A DNA stretch of 64,000 nucleotides from Cryptomeria japonica (lineage: Eukaryota; Streptophyta; Pinopsida; Cupressales; Cupressaceae). The position numbers were made by a program, and so were the translations under genes. Positions 46,112 through 57,068 of this stretch are shown here, in pieces. The stretch spans positions 438,799,230-438,863,229 of the forward strand of contig NC_081407.1 of assembly GCF_030272615.1 (NCBI RefSeq). The letters run 5' to 3'. A model generated the notes under the pieces. The model was not told the origin of the DNA, did not search any database, and saw only the letters and a list, made by a program, of their open reading frames with translations. Numbering within the stretch: position 1 is the first letter of the stretch; every line of letters begins with the position of its first letter.

Positions 46112-49100
46112 CTATGTCGATCGAAGATCTATGGGGTCATTGGTGGCCATGGCATCTTGGGCTTCCTTTAAAGCACTAAACATTGTGTCCAACTTTGGAG
46201 TAATTAAATTTTGAGGCTCACCAACTCTACCAACAATCATTTCCTTATCATTAATAGCTATTAATCTTGTCATGTAATGATATAACTTGACCTTCTTGAC
46301 TGGCCACAAAAGTAGTCAAGGGATCAAAGGACTAAGAAATATTTGCCAATTGCTTCTCATTCTCCTTTAACTACTTCTCAATATCTTCAACAAATTCGGA
46401 AGATGATAAACAAGATTCATAGACATTACCTCCTTCAGATAAGGCATTTTGAATACTCTTTACACAAGTTTCTAAAAAATTCCTATCATTTGCAATAATC
46501 TCTTTCAATTCACTGAATCTTTTATCATTAAACTCATTCTGGACCCTAACTTCAGCTGATTTTTCTAAAGACTCAAAGTGAGTACTTACAGAATTGATTA
46601 AGCTCTTCATCTAATTGGAGGGAAAATCAGATGTATCTTTGGAAAAAGTAGGCAAAAATATTCTCCAAGATACCAGATGCAAGACCTAGCATTTCACTGT
46701 CCTCCATGTGATATTTCAGGATCTCCTCTCTTGCCTTGGCTTGAGAAAGTGATGCTAACTTTAACTTCTGAATTGGAGAAAGAGTGGCCAAATTGATAGG
46801 CCTTTGAGACAATGTTGGATCATAAAAAACTAGTTTATCCTTCTCAAGGAAATTGTTGACATCTTCTGCAACGTCTCTTTCTTTAGAGACAACACCAATT
46901 ATCTCAACCTTTTTAACTTTTGTGTAAATTTTTGTTTTGACCTCATTGGGACCTTCATTTTCAGTCGGAGCTTGAGTCTCCATAGATGGCATTGTGTCCA
47001 TTTTTCTTGACTAATCCGAAGGATTTTGAGTATCCTCATCCTTATGTTCTTTTCTTATCTCCTCTCCACCTTGATCCATCACATCTTCCTTATCTTTATT
47101 CACACCTTCCTCTTTCAGAACAAAGGAAACATTCACTTCAACTTGTTCACCTTTTGAGTGCACTTCTTCTACTTTCAGAATAGATGAATTAGCACCATCA
47201 TGGGCTTCTTTTGTGACAACTTGAAATTTGTTCTTTTCTAGAATTGACTTCATTATTTTCTCTATTTCCTTAATAGCTTCACGAGTTTGCCTAATCATAA
47301 GCTTATTTATTATGGTTTTGCTCCTAAATTCCTTTCTAGCTTCTTTTATTATTTTAATTACTTCCTCTACTAATATCACATGGCATAAATTGATCAACAC
47401 ATATTCTTTTAACCTTTCATCCTTACCTTAACACTAACTCTTCTCATTTTCAAAAGGTTATAAAGAATTTTAGGTATTTCTGACATTATTTCAACAAAAG
47501 CCCTATTGAAAATATTCAAGTAGTTAATAGTGGCTTCTTCTAATATCCTCTTATCGACATCATCAAACTTATCATAATTTTTATAGAGTAGTCTCAAATT
47601 GTTGGTATTATGGATGTGTTTCATTGGTTTTGTCATTGATGTCAACACTTATCCTTGTGGAGATCTTTGGTTATGTTCACCAGCATGTTCAGTGACTTAT
47701 GCACAGTCACTGGTATCTAGTTCACCAGCAGGTTATATTGTTCACCGACACAGAGGATGATCTGTTATCATCTGGAGATTACTTGGTTATGTCGAAGAAA
47801 TTGTTTGGACACTTGGTTTTGGTGATTTGATTATTGGTACAATCGAGTTTGCATATTTGCTGTTACCGACAAATAGGTCTAGGTTATGGACCAACAAGCG
47901 TTATCTATTCCAGATCAGCACGACACGTTATGGAGATGTTTTATTGATTGGTTATTATTGTAAATGCATTGAGCTGACATCATGCATCACATATTGATTC
48001 ATTTGTAATTGATTTAATTGTATTATCTTAGTGAGCCGACCTACACATTTGGTCTTAGGTTTTGGTATATATGTAAGATCTCATTTGTGAGATTAATATG
48101 ATTGAGGAAAAAGGATTGTAATAAGGTATATGTGAATATAAGTAGAGCTACACATGCAAACATCATTTGAAGATTCAAGGAAGGTATGAGGAAGACAATC
48201 AAAGCTTAACCGGTACTGAATCCAGCATATGAAGATGCTATTTTGAGCAGTACATTATCATTGGATTTAACCATCCAATTGAAGTCAGTGTGACTCTCAT
48301 TTTGTGATTGAGCAGTGAGCTCTAGGAAGTTGGCCTTTCTACACGTGCAAACCCCATTTGTACACACATATTATCTGCAATAGTATCATCTGATTGTGGG
48401 TAAGGTTTCCCACCATGTTTTTTCCCCTTACAAGGTTTCCATGTACAAATATTTGTGTTATGTGTTGTGGATGTTATTTGTCTTTTGTTTCATGCATTAA
48501 ACTTTACCGGTACTATTATTAACTATCAAACTATCTACCGACATTAAGTTTGCTTTACTGGTATTATGTACTAAGCTTGGTTAAGTTATTTGGGTTGAAA
48601 TTAATAGACAACTAATTCACCCCCCCTCTCAGTTGCTTCTGGGTCCTAACACAAATTACCTTGCACAATTATAGCTTCTTCAACATCCTTGATTGATATG
48701 TCAGGTTTATCTGAAGCTAACTTCATTTTCTTACTTGCTTTTTCTTCACTAGAGGGCTTGTCCTTAAAGACTTTTGATGATTTTGTTCCCTTGGTCTTGA
48801 TCTTCTTCATTGCTTCATTTGATTTTGTCTCTTCATCATCCTCAATAGTGACATACACACTTGAAATTTTATCTTTCTTTCTCTTTCCTTCTTTTTTGGA
48901 TAATTCAACTTGTGATTTCTCAATGCTGGTTGGCTTAGCAAAATCGGAGGAGGGTGCAAAGCTTCTTGTTTGTCTTGGCTTGCTAGGAGAGGCTCCTGAA
49001 ATAGTAGATTTTTCCTTGGTGGTTTTCTCCTCTTCATCTTGTTGTGATCTCTTCCTAGCTTCCCTGATAGATTCTTTGGAGAGGCCAATGCTCTCTACAT

Positions 49101-50308
49101 ACTCCTTAGCTTATTTTCTAACTTTCCTCACTATCTTATGTTTCTTAAATTGGCTATACAACTGCAAATCTTTCTCTGCAAAAAAGCCAAATCTCTCCTC
49201 TGAAGTGTCAATTGGATTTCTCAATAGATGTTGAGCATACATATCCAATATTTGTGCATCAACTTCATACCCCTTGAGAATGATCCAAACTTTCCTAGGC
49301 TCTACTGCTTCCATTAAGCACTGATCAGTGTCAACCATAAAGCATGTTCTGTCTTGGTACTTCTCAACAACTGATTTAGGGATCCTTTCCCTATCCAGCA
49401 TTACACTTTGAAAATTCTTGAAATAACCCTAAAGAGCAGTTCTTTGGGCCTTACTATCACCAATTCTATATAAAATTTCTCTGATTTGAACAGCCAGTGG
49501 TCTGTCATTTGCCCATTGAACATTCCCAATTCTTGGAACCTCATTCATGAAGTAAAAGAATAAGCCCAAGATCAAGGTTCCATACTTGAAGGTGTTATTC
49601 TTGTCTTGCTTTATCTTGGTTATATTCTTCATTAGCTCACTTTGCAACAACTCACATAAGTCATCTTCTTTATTTTCCATGATCATCTCATAGGCTGCAA
49701 AGATTGCAATACTAGATACCGAGTTCTAGCTGGAGCGATAGATCTTGTAATCAATCACCATTGAAGAAAATTTTACATCATTCTCAAGTATGTCATTGAT
49801 TATCATTGCCCATTTGTCAAATTTGGATCTGATTGTATCAGTAACAAGATGGTTCTTCACAGACTTCAGCATAGGCAAATCACCAGATGAGCTTAGACCA
49901 ATTACAACCTTGATTGCATCCTTGGTTATCATGAATGGATTTCTCAACCACATGAATTCATCATGAATTTTGCTCAACACATACCAAACCCATTCATTTT
50001 CATCGATCAAACATCGAGAACTTGACAACTTGAACAAAGTTCTTCTCCTCCAACACTCTAAATTATGGTTTAACCTTGAAATCATTTTCTAACAGTAGCT
50101 TGGAGTACAGATTCAATAGTTGTGATCTCCCTAGCTCCTCAAGATTTGCATGAATGTAAGCCATAATGTCTTTGACATGAAGAACTCCATACAAAACCAA
50201 AGAAAATGCACCTATTGGGTCTACCTCAATAGATTTAAAGGAGTGATTCTTGAATTTTGGGCAAGATCTCTCAGTGATATCAACAACCAATAGTGTAGCC
50301 ATTTTCAA
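46112..50308 (-). pseudogene. Unknown large ORF of element D (split by a solo LTR)
   Basis: Minus-strand coding remnants run from about 50308 (MKMATLLVVDITERSCPKF) to the stop at 46112. Without the inserted LTR this is about 3.1 kb, ~1,045 codons, broken by several stops and frameshifts. The N-terminal half looks globular (YVLSKIHDEFMWLRNPF, AIKVVIGLSSSGDLP, YGTLILGLFFYFMNEVPRIG, LNPIDTSEERFGFFAEKD-like). The middle is Lys/Ser/Glu-rich and resembles a disordered, nuclear-type linker. The C-terminal part is helical (NINKLMIRQTREAIKEIEKI-like). No gag or pol motif is seen. The layout parallels the LTR-borne ORF of the Tat-like element, but I see no clear sequence match by eye. Confidence 0.7.
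47595..48656 (+). mobile_element. Solo LTR, family E, TSD CAAAT
   Basis: The LTR is 47600-48651 (1,052 bp), starts TGTTGGTATTATGG and ends GGGTCCTAACA. CAAAT is found at 47595-47599 and 48652-48656. It interrupts the unknown ORF of element D, whose reading resumes on both sides. It is the full-length form of the LTR at 1-885. Confidence 0.97.
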
Positions 50309-50633
50309 ATTGTAGAGTTTTGTAGTAATACCTTTCTTGCCAAATTAGGGTTTCACATGAAATCACCTCCACGCCTTGATCTCACAAAAATATGCTTGTA
50401 GATCACTCTTAACTCCTTTCTCTTCGAACACAAAGTGACAAATGAGAAGGTAAAGTTACTATTTATCATCTGTACACTTAATTTTTTAGTATAATAAATG
50501 ATTTTTCCCTATACCTTTTATATACCCTATTTTCACAGACTGTTCCACAAAAGTTCACCATGGATCTTCAATATTACCTGATTTCTTCAAGAAACTAATC
50601 CAAATCATTTGCAATACCCTAATACAACTTTTT
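50309..50633 (-). other. Element D, linker between gag remnant and unknown ORF
   Basis: No long open frame was seen. It contains stop-rich minus-strand sequence and no recognised signal. Confidence 0.5.
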
Positions 50634-51586
50634 TCAACCTGTCGGATTTAGGTACCAACTAATAGCAGGGGGGAATAGGATATTCTTGAAAACTCCCCCT
50701 AGGCTAGAGGCCTTAAATAAATTCCCGGAGGAAATTCCAGCACTAGTTTCTAGTGCAGACCCATTTCCTACATCAATCTCACTCTCCTTCACCCATATCT
50801 TGTTCATTTTCCTTTTGATCTCATCCACATCCACTTTTCCTTTTCCTTTATCATCTTTCTACACACTTTTTTTCTTGTCTATCGAACCCTTCCTATCCAC
50901 ATTCTTGCTTTTGCAAAATCTTGCAATGTGACCAGATTTGTTGCAATTGTAGCACATAACATTTCCTTGTCCAAATCTGTAATTCACTTTATTTCCTCTT
51001 GATATGCAGTGATTGGAAATGTGTCCAAACCTATTGCATGAAAATCATCTAACATTCCCTCTATTGAAAGAGTTATTTATCATACTTCTGCATTCATTTG
51101 ATTTATGTCCATACTTATTGCATTTGAAACACTAACTGGAGAAAGATGGACCATTTAGATTCATTCTACTTTTGCATTGAATGACTTTATGACCAATTGT
51201 ATTGCTACCATTGAAATATGGATACCTTTGAGCATTAGGTTGTTTTACTGGAGACCTTTTAGATTTTTCTTCTGATTTTATGACTTAGCTTTGACCAGAT
51301 CTGGAGCTTTCACCTTTCTCAAATACAAGACCTTGCTTGTCATGTTCCTTCTTTAGGCTTAAAAACAACACACCAAGTTTAGCTGAGTTAATCAATAACT
51401 TCTCCTTTTACTGATTTGCAGTCACAATTTCATCTCTAATAATGACAATCTTCCTTTCAAGTTCTTCCTCATTGTGTTTGGATTCTTGCAGGTCAAACTT
51501 CAGTTGGCCAATCTCACAATCAAGTCTGCAACATTCATCAGTTCTTTGTTTCAAGGATTGATTAAGATTCTCTTCATTCTTATCTT
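50634..51586 (-). pseudogene. gag: Element D gag, zinc-knuckle part
   Basis: The minus strand encodes a coiled-coil stretch (from 51586 inward), a Lys/Ser-rich linker and three CCHC zinc knuckles. The first is CFKCNKYGHKSNEC at about 51088-51130. The second (FSCNRFGHISNHC, ~51000-51045) has its first Cys codon replaced by TGA. The third is CYNCNKSGHIARFC at about 50914-50955. An acidic tail follows to the stop at 50634. A TAG directly precedes the first knuckle. The N-terminal half of the coiled coil is at 59725-60127, separated by element C. Zinc knuckles bind the element RNA during packaging. Confidence 0.85.
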
Positions 51587-54167
51587 TGTTTCCATTATGT
51601 TGTCATTGATGTGAACTGGTATGGACTATTGATCGGTGAGTAAGTATTGGAGACTAGTATGGTATGACAACCAGTAAGTGATGGTCTAGCAGTATGTTGT
51701 TGCCAACTAGTAAGAATGTGACCGCTAAGAAAGCAAGGTGAGCTAATGAACAAGGGTAGACAACCGATATGCAGTTTGATTGATGATATTCAACAAAACT
51801 CCCATCGGATGAAGATGTTGTCACTAGATGAAGACAAGATTGATAGAAAGTGTGTTGCATCAAGTTAGCAAGGAAGACATATGGGAAGTCTACTGGGTCA
51901 TATGTCTGGCTGAAGTTGTGTCTGCTCAATTTCAATAAAGTCACATTAGTGCAATGTCGAAAGTAGAATGAGCAGGTGACAAGGATCCACTCCCACCAGG
52001 TGTTTGGAAAATTAAGTGCTACTATCTATCTACTCCCATAGGTAAGTGTTCATATTGAGCTTATCTCTCAACATGCATAGAATGCATCATAACCCTCTGG
52101 GATAAGATAGTCAGAGAAGTTGAAGGCATGTGATTGAAGGATTATACCGAATGACCATAGTGGAACATGATGATGCCTGAAGTTCATGAAATCATAGATA
52201 TGCACCGGTTGAACAAGGGAAAGTATGATGAGCTATCGGGACAGAAGAGGAAGAATCAATTATGATGAGTTTGCCACTTTGGCAAACCGATTGAGATGAG
52301 GTATGACCAATGAAGGAGAAAGAAAGGTCTTGCATTTGCAGAAATGGAGCTACACCGGAAGGCAAGCATGTGCTACTAGGATGAAGATGGAGATTGATGT
52401 TGCCATAGTTGGACACAACTGAAGTTTGTTGACATGGTGATTCTATGGGTGTTACTAGTGTGCAGTGAGGAGTAATGTCAACTGGTAAACACATATACTC
52501 GTATGCTAGAATATCTGCATTAGAGATTGTTGATGTGTTGTGTCAACCAGTAAGTGACCAAAGAGGCAAAGGTGAAAGTCTCTCACCTTATGAAGATATG
52601 CATGGATTCCCACTTTGGATACATGTGGTGGATGGGTATGTTTGGTGATCGGGCAGATGTGTTCCCAATGGTAGAACATGAGACTACATGTCATGAAGGT
52701 GAACTCATCTGTGTATACCGGTAAGGTAAGATGGACCTGTAGTATAGAGGGAACACTAGTTGTGTGTTAAGTCAATGACTAAGCTTGAACCGGCATGATC
52801 AGATGAGTTGGATACCAACTAAGATGCCACATGGTCTCCAAGTGGCAAATGAATAGTGCATCATTGAAGTTGTCGATAAGGTAGTTGGTGATTGATCGAC
52901 ATTAATTTTGATTGCATAAATCATAGGTCGAGAGTAGAGGGATGCAACTCGAGGTAAATCAAAAGGTTGATGTTTGTGTTGCAACGATCAATGTAGGATG
53001 TCCTGGTCCAGATTAGATTTGCAGTGGCAACTGAGAGATCATTTCATGTGACTAATAGAAGCAGGTCGACAATCAATTTGTCATTTTTGCTAAATATAGC
53101 AAATGTGTATTGGAAGCAATGAGATTGGTGGTGATGGATGAATCTAATGCAAGTTGTCAATCTTGAAGAATGGATCAGATCAAATTTGATACGGATTGAG
53201 TTGACGAAGAAAATCCTAGGGCATGAAGTTTGAGTTTCCGTTTTGGTGGGAAAGCCTGAGTATAAATATGCATGTTTAAGATCTAAGTTGTTGCTACTGT
53301 GAAGGCCAGTGAAGGATGTCGGATGCTCGATGCCAGATGCAAGTGAAGAGTGTAGAAAAAATAGTTTGAGTGTTTAAGTGCTAAACCTTGAAGCGACTGA
53401 GAGTGTTGAAGGGAGAAACCGGTAAGAGGGTTTAACAATAGGTTAAATTGGTGTATCCAAAGTAACTGGTAAGCTACTAAAGATTGTAGTAGTCAAGTGA
53501 ACCTGTAGTGACAAGTTGTAGTGTGTTAGTATGAGAAAAGAACTGGTAAAGATCAGAGAAAAGTGAACTAACAAAGAAGAGGTAGAGTTGATAGTCAAGT
53601 GAACCGACAATGGTTGAACCAGTAAGAAGGCAAAAACAATGAACAAAGGTGAACAGACTACCGATGGTGAAAATTAGCAGTGGATCCGAGTGATTAGAGA
53701 ATCAATAGAGAATAGAGAAGAGGAAGACCAGTTGAGAAGAGTTGAACTAGTAGAGTGATTTGATTATGAGAGGTTACAAAAATCATTTGTAACCGGGTTA
53801 TTACTATTGTATTGATATATCTCATTGTAATTACTGAGTTAGAGCTTGGTGTAGGGGTTGGTGCCCTAAATCAGGGGTTGGTGCCCTAAACTTTGTAATA
53901 CAGTTTTTATTGTGAGGCTGGATTGGAGTAGTAGACTCTAGCAACACTTCTCACCGAGGTTTTTCCCATGTTGGGTTTTCCTCATGTATCCGGTGTTATG
54001 TGATGCGCCTTTTGTGTGTGCTTGCATTTTGGGCTTCTCCCTATCTCACTGGTATAATCACCTTGTGTTATATTTGCTAACCGCTACACACATGATTTGG
54101 GATTAAAAGGGTTAAGTTTGGAAACCAATGATTCACCCCCCCTCTTAGTGGCATCTTGTGTACTAGA
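51587..54167 (+). repeat. 5' LTR of element C
   Basis: It starts TGTTTCCATTATG (the other LTR has TGTTGGCATTGTG) and ends GTACTAGA (CTACA in the other). A TATA box TATAAATA is near 53271. It contains a short tandem duplication 'ggggttggtgccctaaa' at about 53856-53893. Confidence 0.9.
53271..53278 (+). promoter_or_regulatory. TATA box of the element C 5' LTR
   Basis: TATAAATA follows 'cctgag'. The equivalent in the 3' LTR is near 58764. Confidence 0.65.
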
Positions 54168-54169
54168 AT

Positions 54170-54181
54170 TGGTATCAGAGC
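54170..54181 (+). promoter_or_regulatory. Primer-binding site of element C
   Basis: TGGTATCAGAGC is a perfect plant initiator-Met tRNA complement, two bases after the 5' LTR. Confidence 0.97.
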
Positions 54182-54232
54182 TTGGGTTCCTAGTTAGAAA
54201 ATCTTTCTCTAGCTTGGGTAGATTATGGTTTT

Positions 54233-55906
54233 GTGAATACAATGGTTATTTTTTTGCCAACCCCTAATTCAGTGTTTGATGGGTCAAACTTTTACATTTG
54301 GAGTTGTAGGATGGAAGTCTACCTATTCTCTTTAGGGTATGATGTCTGGATGTTTGTGGTAAATGGCTATTCTTGTCCTGCTAGTCCTCCCACCGGTCTT
54401 GAAGCTAAAAGAAGATCTATGTGCAATGTTGACACCATGGAAGCTATACTCAGTGGGATTTCTGGTTATATTTCTTCATAGGTGGATAGATGGAAATGGG
54501 CAAAAATCCCATGGGATAGATTGAAGTTCTATGGTAATGAACCTAGCACTGCAGAACCGGTTTGTGGAAGTAAGAAGATCAATGAATCAAACACATGTGC
54601 AGATGTTAAAGGTAGATCAGTCAACTACTACAACAATGATGAGGAGGAAAATTATATCTTCATGGCTCAAGAGACTCATAATGATATGCACACATCTAAA
54701 AGGGATAACATAGATCAATCCCATCGACAAGATGTGTTTGGCAGTGATGAGGGAGATGAAGAAGAAGATAAAACTAAAGTTGATCTTGAAGGAGAACTTC
54801 TAAGTGCACTTGAGGAGCTTAGCAAAGTAAGAAAATAATACAAGTTGTTCAACAATGTTGCTATTGTGGAATAAAACTGGTTGATTGAAAGTCTTCAAGA
54901 GTCAGAGTCAACCATTGCAAATATGAAAGCACAAGTGGATAATGCAAAAAGGGTGAGTGTAGAATCAAACTCAGATTTGCATATCAAGGAGTGCAGGTGA
55001 AAATATTTACAATCAGAGCTAGAGGACAAAGACAAAGAGTGTTCGAAGCTAATAGGTGAAATGGAGAAACTTAGGAAAGACCTTGAGAAGGGTCAATATG
55101 AGATCAAGGTGAGGATCCGGTTTGATAGAAGCTCTGAAGCTCTAGATAAAATGTTGAGCAAATAAAAACACTCCAAGGATACTGAAGGAATTGGATGTGA
55201 TGTCGGTGAATGCTCTACAAGAAATGATGTCTCCAACAAAGATATTCAGTTTGTCTCCTCAAGTGGAGATAACAAAGGTCAAACCTTCACAGTAAAAAAT
55301 GCTCCGAGAAAGAAGGTTGACTTAACTACAACCGGTGAAGACATGAGGATGATGACTGGTGTTGCAAGGAAAAATAATGAAGATCCAAAAGGAAAAAGGA
55401 AGCTGAATGAAGGTAGCTTCATAAGAAGACAACTTGGAATACCTCCTATTGGTGGAAGATAAAGGGAAGATGTTGTTCCCAAGAAAAATCCCTAGAGAAG
55501 TAGAAATGGGGAAGCCAAACCTATAAGATCACCTCATGTTTGGCAAAACAAATTTATAAGTTACAAGCCCTCTTTCTTCGGTTATTGCTTTGCTTGCAAC
55601 GATTATGGCTATAGAGTAGATGAATTCAAAATGAGGTGTAGGAATAGACAAAATGTTTTTCCTAGGAATAACAATTTAGTCTATCAAAGATGTAATGTAT
55701 TTGGCCATAGAAGTCATGAATGCATGAAGAAGAAATTTCAATCACATGGCAGCCAGTGTGATAGTTATGCTCAAAATGAAATTAGTTTTAGAACATATGA
55801 GCATCAAAGAATTGCATGGAACAAATGGAGAAATGTTTCTGCAAGATCAAGAGATCTATTGAAACTAGTAGCTGGCTACAATAGCATGATCTGGAGAAGA
55901 ATATAA
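54233..55906 (+). pseudogene. gag: Element C gag, broken
   Basis: The start is MNTMVIFLPTPNSVFDGSNF, followed by YIWSCRMEVYLFSLGYDVWM: the copia gag opening with F-D-G-x-N-[FY]-x-x-W. A TAG at 54479-54481 ends the first open part and much of the capsid core is missing. Then come an acidic stretch with NDEEENYIFMAQETH, a coiled-coil region (about 54840-55160) and two worn zinc knuckles (CFACNDYGY..., 55580-55625, and RCNVFGHRSHEC, 55698-55735, first Cys lost). Several TAA/TAG/TGA codons and frameshifts break it. Confidence 0.85.
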
Positions 55907-56141
55907 AACTGGTGTGATGGAAGGTCCTCCAATCATTTGTTTGACAGGAACACAGTATGATACTACAACAAGGTTCTTGGTCATACTACAAAATCTTATA
56001 GTTCAAGGGCCAATCAGTAGAAGAAGGAAAGACATGCTCCAAAGACTACAAATGAGAAAAGGAGTGAGTTCAAGTAGGTATGGAGGAAGAAGGAAGAAAA
56101 TACAACCATGGGCAGGCATTGTGCTTTCAATGCATAGGTGA

Positions 56142-57055
56142 TATCTCCTAAGATGTAAAGGAGATGCAGGACCTTAGGGGGAGCTTCATAATGATCACAT
56201 CATTCACCCCCATAGCTGAAATGGACAAATGGAAGGGCAAGCTGCTACCAATACAAGGGAAAAGATGAGATGTCAATGTGTGTAGTTAGTGCCTTGGCTA
56301 CACATCTATATATGAGAGATGGATTAATATTGCATGTGTCAATGGATGGTTCAAACTACATTTGGGATGAGAGGCACTTGACACAATAAGATAGAGGCTA
56401 ATGGATAAAGTGTCCTAGTGGAGATGTTGATTCAGTACAGTCGACTGATATGTATAGCATGTTACCGATATTGTAGATTGTGTGAGTCAATGTGTTTCGG
56501 GATCATTGCAGTGACTGTTGTGGCGTAGATTGAGGAAGTTATGTCTTAGGTGATATTGGAGAAGACTTGAATGATAATGATAGTGATCATATATGCATGC
56601 ATCATCTTTATTTAACTAGTTTGATCATTGACATGATAGTGATGTGGTTTGACATTATGGTCATATAAGATCATGTCATAAGTTGTGATGGATATCATGG
56701 AGCTGAAAAATCATATGTAGATCATGTATGCTCAGCTCTAACAGTATAAGGTGTAGATTGGAGTGCCAGTTCAGAACCTGACAGACAAAGAATACCTGAG
56801 ATCTATGGTCCAGGGAGATTTCACAACTTCACATCCCTTGTTTTTGAACCATATGCTTGACAAAGAGGGAGATTTACCTGCACAGGGGGATATTATATAG
56901 TTGGTATCAGTGTCAACATCAACAATGTGTATCAACAAGATGGTGTCTAAGCCCTCTATCTCAAGTGTTGCTGGATAAGAAGATGCAAAGTATAATGGTC
57001 AAAGGGGGAGAAGAAACCAGTAAAAAGTTCTATCAATACCCTTTGCCATTGTTAT
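56142..57055 (+). other. Element C internal stretch without pol
   Basis: Protease, integrase, RT and RNase H would be expected here in a full copia element, but no motif is seen. The stretch holds no long open frame. Confidence 0.7.
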
Positions 57056-57068
57056 CAAAGGGGGAGAT
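57056..57068 (+). promoter_or_regulatory. Polypurine tract of element C
   Basis: CAAAGGGGGAGAT lies directly before the 3' LTR. A second, similar purine run 'caaagggggagaagaaa' lies about 58 bases upstream. Confidence 0.93.

Noticed and set aside
51654-53646. Series of minus-strand frames (60-100 codons), repeated in part at 57152-58225
   Set aside because: They are antisense to the LTRs of element C. The match between the two sites is LTR identity, not a gene family.
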